Shown here piece after piece: positions 17,098-24,691 of a stretch of 64,000 bases of DNA. Numbering within the stretch: the first letter of the stretch is position 1; every line of letters starts with the position of its first letter. Below the pieces are notes generated by a model. The model saw only the letters and a list, made by a program, of their open reading frames with translations. It searched no databases and had not been told where the DNA came from. The position numbers and the translations under genes are program-made. The DNA comes from Catenulispora pinistramenti (GTDB lineage: Bacteria; Actinomycetota; Actinomycetes; Streptomycetales; Catenulisporaceae), in NCBI RefSeq assembly GCF_018274385.1, contig NZ_JAAFYZ010000010.1, forward strand, positions 41,586-105,585, written 5' to 3'.

Positions 17098-18165
17098 TCA
17101 TCCCCAACCGCCGGAGTTGAATGTGGAGTTGTCGCCGTCGCGAGCCACCAGGTACGCGATGATCTTCTGCTTCTTGTCCGGATCCATATGGGCCCAGCGG
17201 GCCTTGAGTTTGGCGCGCTGCTTGGCCTGCCACTGCTTGGACATGTGGGACCACTTCGGGTGGATCCAGCGGCCGGTCTTTTGGTAGTTCTTCCAGATCA
17301 GATACAAGATGACCTTGTCCCGCTTCTGCGGGTCCATCTTGATCCAGCGGGCCCGCAGCTTCGCCCGCTGCGCCGCCTGCCAGGCTGGTGACATCCGCGA
17401 CCACTTCGGGTGTGTCCAGATGCCGGTGGCCTGGAAGCGCTTGTACGCCAGGTACTCGATGACCTTGTCCCGCTTGACCGGGTCCATCCGCGTCCAGCGC
17501 AGTCTCAGCTGTTCCCGCAGCCGGGCCTGGTGTGCCGGCGACATGGTCGACCACTTCCGGTGGATCCAGACACCGGTCTTCTGGTACCGCTGCCATGCCA
17601 GGAACCCGAGGATCTTGTCTTTCTGGTCCAGGCTCATCCGGTCCCAGCGCTCGCGGGCGGCCTTGGCCATCGCTGCCTTCTGCGACGCGGTCAGGTGCTC
17701 GCCCTTGAAGTGCATCCACTGCCCGCTGGACAGGAAATGCTGGTACCGCAGCCAGTTGAGGATCCGCATCTTCTGCTCGGCCGACATCGTCAGCCACCTG
17801 GCCTTGCCCCGCGCCGAAGCAGCGATACGTGCCGAGGCAGACAGGTGCAGGTGCCGACCGCGCTGCCGCGCCGACATCCGCGCCCTGGCTGCGGCCGACA
17901 TGTGGTGGTGCCTGGTGGTGGCGCGGTGGATGTGGCGTTGGCGGTGCCCGACCCGGCGCACCGTGTTCCGGTGATGCCGGTGCGCATGCCCGCGGCGCCG
18001 GTGTTTGTGTCTGGTGACGTGCCGGCCGCGGTGATGCAGATGGTTGGAGTAGCCGCGCCGCACCCGCCGTTTGCGGCTGGGGAGTTGGTAGGCCGGGCGG
18101 GCCTTGCGGGCATAGCGGGAGTGCACCGACCGCGGCGGGGTACGCCGGCGGCGACGACCGGCCAT
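17098..18165 (-). CDS. Basic His-rich protein with five 50-residue repeats
   Basis: A 355-residue protein with ATG at 18165, overlapping the upstream stop by one base. Residues 1-108 are extremely rich in Arg and His. From about 109 the sequence is five tandem units of exactly 50 residues: Trp at 124, 174, 224, 274 and 324, a second Trp at 150, 200, 250 and 300. The unit reads roughly AKLRARW-x-KMDP-x-KRDK-x-I-x-YL then YQKTG-x-WIHPKWS-x-M; the fifth is truncated. Net charge is strongly positive, suggesting nucleic-acid or capsid-interior binding. It occupies the slot of a second head-tail connector. No known family is recognised. Confidence 0.8.
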   Translation of the reverse strand: MAGRRRRRTPPRSVHSRYARKARPAYQLPSRKRRVRRGYSNHLHHRGRHVTRHKHRRRGHAHRHHRNTVRRVGHRQRHIHRATTRHHHMSAAARARMSARQRGRHLHLSASARIAASARGKARWLTMSAEQKMRILNWLRYQHFLSSGQWMHFKGEHLTASQKAAMAKAARERWDRMSLDQKDKILGFLAWQRYQKTGVWIHRKWSTMSPAHQARLREQLRLRWTRMDPVKRDKVIEYLAYKRFQATGIWTHPKWSRMSPAWQAAQRAKLRARWIKMDPQKRDKVILYLIWKNYQKTGRWIHPKWSHMSKQWQAKQRAKLKARWAHMDPDKKQKIIAYLVARDGDNSTFNSGGWG

Positions 18166-18833
18166 CAGGCGGGCCTGACGTAGGAGGCCAGGATCTCCGC
18201 GGCCTGCGCCTTCAACTCGTCCGCGTCGTGCGCGGTCGAACCCGGGCGCAGCTCGGTGACCGCCAAGTGCGCGGCCATGTACCGGCACGCCCGCGACAGG
18301 GAAGCCGGCACCGTGTTGGTGTAGCCGCCGGAGTAGGTGACACGGATCAGCGACCCCGTCGGAAGATAGGTCCCCAGCGGGAACCACAAGTGACCGGTGT
18401 CCGGCTCCGGCCCGACCAGCCTGGCCGGGTCGATCAGCTGCGACCCGCCGAACGACCGCAGAATCAGAACGCTGATGCTGCTGTAGGACCACATCTCCGG
18501 GTACCGCGGCGCGTACTGCTCCAGGTATACGTGCCGCACCAGCGACGTCGTGCCGAGGGCGGCGGCGTAGGAGGCGCCGACCACACCCTGCGGGTCGATG
18601 GGGATGCCGCCGGCGTCTCCGTACTCGTCGGGGTCGATCCCGGCCGCCCGGTGCGACTCGATGATTCCGGTGAACGGCGCCAGACGCCGGTCGCACTCGT
18701 CCTCGCACATCCGCGTGGCATCGGCGAGGAACCCGGCGACCACGTCCGGGGGGAAGTTGACGAAAAGGTCCGCGAACGGCCCACTGACGAGTTGGGCGAC
18801 GGTAGCCAGTGGGGTGACAGCATCAAGCACCAT
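18165..18833 (-). CDS. Head-tail connector protein (gp6-like)
   Basis: About 222 residues from ATG 18833; a GTG at 18842 is an alternative. Mostly alpha-helical: FLADATRMCEDECDRRLAPF, then a loop-rich middle, VTYSGGYTNTVPASLSRACR and a final helix DADELKAQAAEILASY. The GGYTNTVPASL signature with flanking helices is typical of gp6-like adaptors that sit under the portal. Confidence 0.8.
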   Translation of the reverse strand: MVLDAVTPLATVAQLVSGPFADLFVNFPPDVVAGFLADATRMCEDECDRRLAPFTGIIESHRAAGIDPDEYGDAGGIPIDPQGVVGASYAAALGTTSLVRHVYLEQYAPRYPEMWSYSSISVLILRSFGGSQLIDPARLVGPEPDTGHLWFPLGTYLPTGSLIRVTYSGGYTNTVPASLSRACRYMAAHLAVTELRPGSTAHDADELKAQAAEILASYVRPA

Positions 18834-18846
18834 TCGCCCCACCCGA

Positions 18847-18857
18847 TATTCAGTTAT
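18847..18857 (-). promoter_or_regulatory. Junction motif, variant ATAACTGAATA (site 8)
   Basis: Same variant as site 5, about 13 bases upstream of the connector start. Confidence 0.7.
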
Positions 18858-18968
18858 TTATCGACCGATCGCAGCCGTCTGCCTGCGTGCTGTGCAGTTG
18901 GTCCTGTGGCTTGGAGAGGTGGACCGGCGCCGCCTTTGGCGCCCGTTCCGCCCTCGGCGGGAGGAGGG

Positions 18969-19154
18969 TCAGAGTTCTCTGTGTTGTTCACTCCCGGCCG
19001 CTGCGGCCACGGCGGCGGCTGCCGCTTCCCAGGCACGGCGAAGGTCCGGATGCTGGTCCTCCCACTGCGGCAGTGTTTGACCGTCGTACGCGCTCCAGTC
19101 GCGTGCCTGGCAATACGCCTCGTAGGCGACGCGGCCCAGGTCATCGAATGTCAC
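18969..19154 (-). CDS. Small conserved phage protein
   Basis: A 61-residue protein. GTG 19154 is chosen because AAGGGAAA lies just before it. VAYEAYCQARDWSAYDGQ, LPQWEDQ and an Ala-rich helical end follow a pattern seen in many actinophage small proteins near head genes, and as a domain in enterobacterial phage proteins. Function is unknown. Confidence 0.65.
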   Translation of the reverse strand: MTFDDLGRVAYEAYCQARDWSAYDGQTLPQWEDQHPDLRRAWEAAAAAVAAAAGSEQHREL

Positions 19155-19262
19155 GGCGGTTTCCCTTCGGCTCGTTGTCTGCTGCGGTTCAGACAGCACG
19201 CATTTTGACGGCAGACCTACCCGGAGGGGGAAGCCGCTGGTATGGCTCGGTGGCGCGAGTTG

Positions 19263-19502
19263 TCAGGAAGTCTTCCGGCGCGTTGATGCCGACTTCGTAG
19301 ACTCCTTGTCCAGCATGTCTGAGCCTGCATCACTGGCGGCATCATCGGCGCCCTCAACGATCACGAAGCCGCCGTCGGGAATGCGGGCCAGCATCAGGGC
19401 GTGCTCGACCGGGACCTCGATCACTGCGCCGTCGCTCGGCCAGGTATGGCCGGCCGAGTCAGCCCCGGCGTGCGCCTTGCGGACGTTGACCATGTCGGGC
19501 AT
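19263..19502 (-). CDS. Small head-region protein
   Basis: A 79-residue protein. ATG 19502 follows GAGGAG at suitable spacing; longer in-frame extension upstream does not look coding. NVRKAHAGADSAGHTWPSDG and VIEVPVEHALMLARIPDGGF match short beta-strand proteins commonly found between capsid and connector genes in actinophages. The C-terminus is acidic, then basic. Function is not established. Confidence 0.65.
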   Translation of the reverse strand: MPDMVNVRKAHAGADSAGHTWPSDGAVIEVPVEHALMLARIPDGGFVIVEGADDAASDAGSDMLDKESTKSASTRRKTS

Positions 19503-19649
19503 CGGATGTGGTACTCCTCGAATCGGGGTGCGGGGGAAGTCGGGGCCCGAGTCGCGCGCCCGGGGGCGGATACGTACGGGTGATCCGAGGTGGGTGGCGC
19601 GTCTGAATTCCGTGTCGCGCGGCCGGCAGGCGCACTCACGCATGGGTGA

Positions 19650-19762
19650 AGAAGAACGGAGTGCCCCGTGGCGCGCCTTCTCCAGGCGGGTTTCCAGGCG
19701 CGCCGCGCGCCACGGGACGATCAGGGGTGTGGCCGGGCCCCGGCGCTGTTCGGGGCCCGGCC
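19650..19762 (-). terminator. Double hairpin downstream of the major capsid gene
   Basis: Two strong inverted repeats follow the capsid gene: arms 19751-19762 with 19731-19742, and arms 19706-19716 with 19665-19675. On the minus strand the second is followed by GTTCTTCTTC. This fits partial termination or 3'-end protection of the capsid message. Confidence 0.65.
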
Positions 19763-19859
19763 GGTGCGGTGGCGTGGCGGTTGTTGGTTGGCAGCCTCCC
19801 GCACGTTCAAGCCGCGTCGTGGCGGCGCGGACGATCGGGGCCGGGTGAGTGCCCGGGGG

Positions 19860-21221
19860 TCAGATCGAGACTGCGACGCGGGAGGTGCGGCCGACGAACT
19901 TCGCGGCGCGCACGCCGAGCGTGGTGTCGGTGATGAGTGCGTACGGCATGGAGTCCGGGGACGCGGTGGTCGGGTACAGGTCCAGGGGCTTGTACTGCCG
20001 CACCCACGGCCGCACCAGGTTCTGCGGGTCGCGGGAGATCAGGTAGATGTTCTCCAGTCCCTGCCCGCCGGGCCCGATGCCGGAGTTGGTGCCGTAGTAC
20101 TGCGCGGGCTGGATCCCCGGGACCGTGGCGCCGTTGGACGGGACCAGGGCGGTACCGGTGTCGGTGATGGTGGTGGTCGGGATGGCGGTGATGCCGTCGG
20201 CGGCCAGGCCCACGGTGGCGTCGACCCAGCCCAGCAGCGTCTCTCCGCCGGCCGCCGTGCCCCGCCACACCTTGTACAGGGTGGGCTGCGCGCCCTCCAG
20301 GCCGGTGGGGATCGCGAACGCCAGCGCGACCGATCCGGTGGCGCCGGTGGTGGTCGCCGATACCTCCGCCGATGGGGAGATCTCGCCCTGGCGGGCGATG
20401 ATCGGGGAGATCCGGTAGAAGTACTGCCCGGCCGCGAGGCTGCCACCGTTGGCGGACGGGGTCGCGGTCACCGTGCCCATGGACAGCGCGCGGGCTTGGA
20501 GGAAGCTGGACTTCAAGATCGGGATGTCCCTGTACGCCATCACGTTCAGGCCGGGGGCGACCTCCACCTTGTCCACGAACCGCTGCTGCGGGGTGAGCAG
20601 GTTCGCGATCTTCGAGTTGGCGGTGGAGGACATCACCAGTGCCCACGGGGAGTTGCCGGTGGGCTCGGCGGCGTTGGTCTCCACCATGTCGATCATCCGG
20701 TCCAACGTGGACAGGTTCAGGCTGGCGCCGTTGGCGTCGATCGCGTTCTGATTCGCCCCGGAGTACTGGGAGATCAACGTGTCCAGGCCGTCGAACTGCG
20801 GCCGGGCGCCGTTGGCGGTGCAGCCGGCGCTCGCCCACAGCAGTGCGGTTTCCACGTCCCAGGTCATGCCGCGGATGCTGCCCTTGATTTCTGTCTCACG
20901 CAGGTTGACCAGCTGCTGGGTGACCTCCTGGGCGTAGCCGGTAACCGCGCCGACAGTCTGGAAGTGGGCCATCTTGTACTGGTTCTGGATGAACACAGAG
21001 TTGGAGACGGGCGAGGCCCCGCCGTCGCTGACCCAGCCACCGCTCGCGGTTTGGGTCCGGGTGTTGAAGTTGTAGACGTCGGTCGGCCACTGGATCGCCG
21101 GAATCGCGGTGACCAGTGGGGAGTAGCGGCGCTGGAGCTCGACCAGAACCGGATCGATGACCTTCGGGAGGAACGGGGATGCGCCGGCGGCGTTCAGGGC
21201 CTCGCGCAGTTCGGCACTCAA
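19860..21221 (-). CDS. Major capsid protein with inserted beta domain
   Basis: A 453-residue protein, apparently starting at TTG 21221. The N- and C-terminal parts have HK97-fold character: PLVTAIPAIQWPTDVYNF, a spine helix region VTQQLVNLRETEIKGSIRGM, WALVMSSTANSKIANLL, and the end YALITDTTLGVRAAKFVG. Residues about 248-355 form a distinct Gly/Thr-rich stretch (AAGQYFYRISPI, LYKVWRGTAAGG, TTTITDTGTALVP) that resembles Ig- or fibronectin-like surface domains. Its position after the protease-scaffold is standard. Confidence 0.88.
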   Translation of the reverse strand: MSAELREALNAAGASPFLPKVIDPVLVELQRRYSPLVTAIPAIQWPTDVYNFNTRTQTASGGWVSDGGASPVSNSVFIQNQYKMAHFQTVGAVTGYAQEVTQQLVNLRETEIKGSIRGMTWDVETALLWASAGCTANGARPQFDGLDTLISQYSGANQNAIDANGASLNLSTLDRMIDMVETNAAEPTGNSPWALVMSSTANSKIANLLTPQQRFVDKVEVAPGLNVMAYRDIPILKSSFLQARALSMGTVTATPSANGGSLAAGQYFYRISPIIARQGEISPSAEVSATTTGATGSVALAFAIPTGLEGAQPTLYKVWRGTAAGGETLLGWVDATVGLAADGITAIPTTTITDTGTALVPSNGATVPGIQPAQYYGTNSGIGPGGQGLENIYLISRDPQNLVRPWVRQYKPLDLYPTTASPDSMPYALITDTTLGVRAAKFVGRTSRVAVSI

Positions 21222-21367
21222 AACAGAACCTCAATGCTTTGATAGTCACGGGTGTGTGACCATCGCTGCCGTGAGGCACCATCCCCGAGTCCGGGGGCGT
21301 GGCGGTCTAGGGTCGTGCGGCTACCCGCCGCGGGGTCGTGCGCTAGTTCGTGGTGCCAGGCCTGCGT

Positions 21368-23212
21368 TCAGGCGCGCGGGACGCGTCCGTTCAGGACGTA
21401 GTTCTCCAACTGCGGGAACGCGTAGCGGCTGAATTCCTGCTCGCTGTACTCGTGCAGCGGCTTGTTCGGCCAGCCTTCCGGCAGCCCGTTCTCGTTGAGG
21501 GCCGCACCGGGAGGAGCGCCCGGGACAGCGGTCGGCGCGGTCGCGGTCAGGCCCTTGCGCCCGCCGCCGAGCTGCCCGGACTCGACCAGGTCCTGCACGC
21601 GGACGGCGACCTGTTCGGAGACCAGGCGCGCGATGCGCTGGTCTTCGGTCTCGGCGACCGGCGCGGGTGCGGCGGCGGCCTGCGCCTGCATCGCAGCGGT
21701 CTGGGCCGCCGCGGCCTGTGCCACGGCGGCAGCGCCAGCCGGGCTCTGGACAAGTCCCGCCAGCGCGGCCAACTGGGCGGCGGTCGACGCGGCGGCGGCC
21801 TCGGCCACCGGCGCGGCCGGGGCCGTCTCGACCGGTACCGGGGCGGCGGCCGGGGCAGCGGGGGCGATCGCGGCGACCAACTTGCCGATCATGTCGGTCA
21901 GCTTGTCGAGCTTGTCCGGCTCAGCGGCGGCCGGGGCCACGGCGGCGGCAGGTACGGTGTCGGCCGGCGCGGAACCGGCGGTCGGGTTTGTCGGCTCCTC
22001 GGCCACAGCATCGTCCTCTACGTGTACGGGGTCAGGGGTGTCCGACGCCGGGTTCGGCGCGGTGGAAGGGGCGGGCGGCTCGGGCGCCGCAGTCTCGACA
22101 GCAGGCGCGGCCGGTGCAGACTCGGCGCCGGCATCCGGGATGTCGATGTCGGCGTCCAGGTCCGGGTCGATCGCTTTGATCGCCGCGATGGCGCCGGTCA
22201 TGGCGGCGCGCCCGACTGCATCCAGGTCGTGCGGGTCCAGCTGGTAGCAGGACACCGACACCTGGGTCGGGCCGTTGGTCAGGCAGATCCGGTAGGCGCC
22301 GCCGAAGCCTGGGGTTCCGTCGCCCATGTCCTCGACGACGTCGCGGGTCGGTGCCTCGATCAGCCAACCGGCCGCCGGGTCGCTGTAGACGCCGAACTCG
22401 GTCAGTGCCTTGGCGGTCCGGCCGCGGACCCGCTTGAGCTGCGCGGCGCTGTACTGCCGGGCGGTGTCGGTCTCGCGTAGCGCGAACCAGGCGGCTTTGG
22501 CGTGCTCAAGTGTGTCCAGCGGAAACCGCTTGGCACCGCCGGGCAGGTAGTCACCACGGTCGGCATACGTGACTGGCGCGCGCCCGGCCGCGGCCGGCAC
22601 CGGTTCCGCGGCGTCGGCGGTCTCGACGAACTCCGCATCAGGCGCAGACTCTACGATCCCGAACTCCACACTGGTCTCCCAGGACTTGCCGGAGTTCGGG
22701 GGCGTTGGCGGAACGTTCGGTACGTCGGTAGCGGACACGACCACGGCGTGCGCGCCGGAAACCCCGGGGTTCGCAGTGAAGTCCAGGCCGTCGATCTCCA
22801 GATCATCGGCGGTCTCCACCTGCGTACCGTTCTCCGTGGTGGTCTTGCGCGGCGGCGCGGCCCAGCGGCCCCGGATGCTCACCCCGCGCAGCGCCGCCGA
22901 CGTGTCGGACTCGGACGTGGGCAGCAGTCCAGCGATGGTGGGTCCGTGCCCGGCGTCGGCGATCTCGCCTTCGTAGCGGGCGGCGCCGGTCTCGTCCTGC
23001 CAGATACGGGTGACCCGGCCGACGATGCGGGTCGAGTCATCCCCCGCGCCGTGGTGGGTGCGCATGGTGACCGGCGCGTCTCCGCTGTTGATGCGGGTGT
23101 TGGCGCGCTCCACCAGGCGGCCGATGTTCTGGCTGGTGTACAGGCGGTTGTTGCGCGAGACACCGGGGGCGATCGCGACACCGGTGATACGCGCCAGCGG
23201 CGGCTTGGCCAC
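21368..23212 (-). CDS. Capsid maturation protease fused to DUF6582 and scaffold
   Basis: A 614-residue protein. GTG 23212 follows GAGGAG; upstream in-frame sequence overlaps the junction motif and is excluded. Residues 1-170 resemble gp21/S80-type prohead proteases: NNRLYTSQNIGRLVER, TMRTHHGAG (candidate His) and ALRGVSIRGRW (candidate Ser). Residues about 215-290 match DUF6582 (YADRGDYLPGGAKRFPLDTL, ALRETDTARQYSAAQLKRV). The rest is Ala/Pro-rich with a helical segment typical of scaffolding, ending in FPQLENYVLNGRVPRA. It would cleave scaffold and capsid N-termini during head maturation. Confidence 0.8.
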   Translation of the reverse strand: MAKPPLARITGVAIAPGVSRNNRLYTSQNIGRLVERANTRINSGDAPVTMRTHHGAGDDSTRIVGRVTRIWQDETGAARYEGEIADAGHGPTIAGLLPTSESDTSAALRGVSIRGRWAAPPRKTTTENGTQVETADDLEIDGLDFTANPGVSGAHAVVVSATDVPNVPPTPPNSGKSWETSVEFGIVESAPDAEFVETADAAEPVPAAAGRAPVTYADRGDYLPGGAKRFPLDTLEHAKAAWFALRETDTARQYSAAQLKRVRGRTAKALTEFGVYSDPAAGWLIEAPTRDVVEDMGDGTPGFGGAYRICLTNGPTQVSVSCYQLDPHDLDAVGRAAMTGAIAAIKAIDPDLDADIDIPDAGAESAPAAPAVETAAPEPPAPSTAPNPASDTPDPVHVEDDAVAEEPTNPTAGSAPADTVPAAAVAPAAAEPDKLDKLTDMIGKLVAAIAPAAPAAAPVPVETAPAAPVAEAAAASTAAQLAALAGLVQSPAGAAAVAQAAAAQTAAMQAQAAAAPAPVAETEDQRIARLVSEQVAVRVQDLVESGQLGGGRKGLTATAPTAVPGAPPGAALNENGLPEGWPNKPLHEYSEQEFSRYAFPQLENYVLNGRVPRA

Positions 23213-23226
23213 GCCGGGCTCCTCGA

Positions 23227-23237
23227 TATGAAGTTGT
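23227..23237 (-). promoter_or_regulatory. Junction motif, ACAACTTCATA form (site 9)
   Basis: Exact alternative form, 15 bases upstream of the protease start and in the divergent gap with the plus-strand gene at 23288. Confidence 0.75.
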
Positions 23238-23287
23238 GGTTTGACCTGCGTCTTCGGAACCAACTAGGTGGCGTAGCATGATCGGCT

Positions 23288-23557
23288 GTGGCCGATGATG
23301 ACGTTCCCGATGACCTGGTGCAGCTGAAGCGGTCGTTCTGGGCCGCCGACAAGCAGTGCGCGGAGCTGGCTGACCGGCCTGACAGCACGGATCCGGAGGT
23401 GCAGGCGGCGATGAATGCCGAGTTGTCTGCGGCCCGTGCCGAACGGTCGAGGATCACGACGGGTCTGTACGCGCACCCATGGTGGGCGACACAGGCCAAC
23501 CGCTACCAGGCCGACCAGAGGGTGAACGCAGCGGCGAGAGCGCTCGATTCCGCCTGA
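23288..23557 (+). CDS. Plus-strand cargo gene, small helical protein
   Basis: An 89-residue protein from GTG 23288. It is acidic at the N-terminus (ADDDVPDDLVQLKRSF), helical throughout, with two Trp in AHPWWATQANRYQADQR. TAGCAT lies about eight bases before the start, which fits a -10 box of a leaderless transcript. It faces against the late operon; the next minus-strand gene ends four bases after its stop. No family recognised. Confidence 0.65.
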   Translation: MADDDVPDDLVQLKRSFWAADKQCAELADRPDSTDPEVQAAMNAELSAARAERSRITTGLYAHPWWATQANRYQADQRVNAAARALDSA

Positions 23558-23561
23558 GCGA

Positions 23562-23951
23562 CTACCGGCCGGTCACGGAGATCTCGATGCCGACCGCCGC
23601 AGCGCCAGCTCCGGTCATTGTGACGGTGAGCTGCCCGGTCGCGGGCAGCACCAGTCCGGAGCTGTGCAGGCCGCCGGAAACGGTGTAGGTGCCGGCAGCG
23701 GTGATCGCGGCAGTCTTCACCATTGCCGGGATCGTGTTGCCGGCCGGGTCGATGCCGTCCAGCTGCACCGTGATGGCCGGGTTGGTGCCGGACAGGGCAC
23801 CTGCCGGGACGGTGACGGCCAGCAGCACGTCGGTGCTGGCGGACAGATCGACCCTGCCCGAGGCTACCGATCCAGCGGCGAAGCCCTCGAACCCGTTGAC
23901 CGCCGAGTTGAACAGCGTTGTGGCATTGGGTGCGTACACCGGGTTGGACAC
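23562..23951 (-). CDS. Head decoration-like beta protein
   Basis: A 129-residue protein with a GTG start at 23951 after AAGGGA. Predicted beta-sandwich: LLAVTVPAGALSG, ITVQLDGIDPAGN, GTYTVSGGLHSSGLVLP, QLTVTMTGAGAAAVGIEI. Its place between portal and protease and its composition suggest a capsid decoration or stabilising protein. The role is inferred. Confidence 0.6.
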   Translation of the reverse strand: MSNPVYAPNATTLFNSAVNGFEGFAAGSVASGRVDLSASTDVLLAVTVPAGALSGTNPAITVQLDGIDPAGNTIPAMVKTAAITAAGTYTVSGGLHSSGLVLPATGQLTVTMTGAGAAAVGIEISVTGR

Positions 23952-23969
23952 GAGGCGTCCCTTCTCGGC

Positions 23970-24167
23970 TCAGCCGATCAGCTTGGGCAGGAAACAGGTC
24001 ACGTCGTCCGCGCGCAGCGGATGGGACGGCAGCATGGACGGCTCCAGCGCCAAAATTTCATCGACTTCGTAGGCCGATTCAGTCCCCCGAGAACTAGTTG
24101 ATCTTGCATTGTTGCAGGCCTCGGCAGTCGCATGTACGTATTCGACATCACGGGTCGTAATCGTCAA
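23970..24167 (-). CDS. Small hypothetical protein
   Basis: A 65-residue protein from TTG 24167, with GGAGG about ten bases upstream. TTRDVEYVHATAEACNN is polar, with a helical middle and a short hydrophobic end. It closes the gap between the decoration-like gene and the plus-strand cargo unit. No family recognised; codon use is less GC-biased than its neighbours. Confidence 0.5.
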   Translation of the reverse strand: MTITTRDVEYVHATAEACNNARSTSSRGTESAYEVDEILALEPSMLPSHPLRADDVTCFLPKLIG

Positions 24168-24194
24168 TTCTGAAATCCTCCAAGCAGGCCGAGT

Positions 24195-24223
24195 TTGGCA
24201 TCCTGACCCTGCTACGCTGTAGC
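24195..24223 (+). promoter_or_regulatory. Candidate promoter of the 31-residue cargo gene
   Basis: TTGGCA (24195-24200) and TGTAGC (24218-24223) are separated by 17 bases, a housekeeping sigma spacing, about 65 bases upstream of the ATG at 24288. The -10 is weak. Confidence 0.4.
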
Positions 24224-24287
24224 CGTCAACGCATCCTCGCGTCGATCGATCTCCCCGGGGGGTCCATCGAAGAGGAAGGTTGTAGTC

Positions 24288-24383
24288 ATGAAGAGGAAGA
24301 TCCGCGACAAGCAGATCCGAGTCTTGACGTTGATTATCCAGCTCGCTGGGCTAGGGGTCACCGTCTACTACAAGCAACGTTGA
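24288..24383 (+). CDS. 31-residue membrane microprotein, independent cargo unit
   Basis: A 31-residue protein from ATG 24288 with GAGGAAGG upstream. A strongly basic N-terminus (MKRKIRDKQIR) is followed by one hydrophobic helix (about residues 12-28) and a basic end. It is on the plus strand inside the minus-strand head operon, with its own candidate promoter and a strong terminator four bases past the stop. This fits a moron encoding a small membrane effector such as a superinfection factor or toxin-like peptide. No homologue is recalled. Confidence 0.65.
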   Translation: MKRKIRDKQIRVLTLIIQLAGLGVTVYYKQR

Positions 24384-24386
24384 CAA

Positions 24387-24429
24387 GCGACGCCGCCCGC
24401 GATTGCATCTCGCGGGCGGCGTCGCCGCT
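24387..24429 (+). terminator. Intrinsic terminator after the microprotein gene
   Basis: A perfect 16-bp stem (arms 24387-24402 and 24410-24425) with a 7-base loop, followed on the plus strand by CGCTTTT. It may also act on leftward transcription. Confidence 0.85.
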
Positions 24430-24691
24430 TTTGGACAGCGCCCAGACTCGGCCATGGCGGCTCCGGGATGCCAGTCATGTGGCATATGAACGCCGTGGAA
24501 GACGCTGCACGCCCCAGCATTCTTTTCTCCTGCGGCGTTGCCTTTGTCAAGTAATTCTTGTCAGGGAGCCTATCATCAGGTGCCGTCATTGTTATGGGGC
24601 AATCCGGATCCCGCAGATCCTGATAGCAAGCCCAAGTGCAGCAGCTCACCGGTACGCCCAGGGCCTCAGTCGCTGACTACAGTCAACGAGT
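24430..24691. other. Low-GC gap with no convincing gene
   Basis: This stretch between the cargo terminator and the portal stop is visibly less GC-rich than its surroundings. A minus-strand reading of 50 residues (24368-24520, ATG after AGGAG) is possible, but it overlaps the microprotein terminator and lacks any recognisable feature. It was probably acquired together with the cargo gene. Confidence 0.4.

Noticed and set aside
24368..24520. Possible 50-residue minus-strand gene with AGGAG upstream
   Set aside because: It overlaps the microprotein terminator and gene end, and has no recognisable feature.
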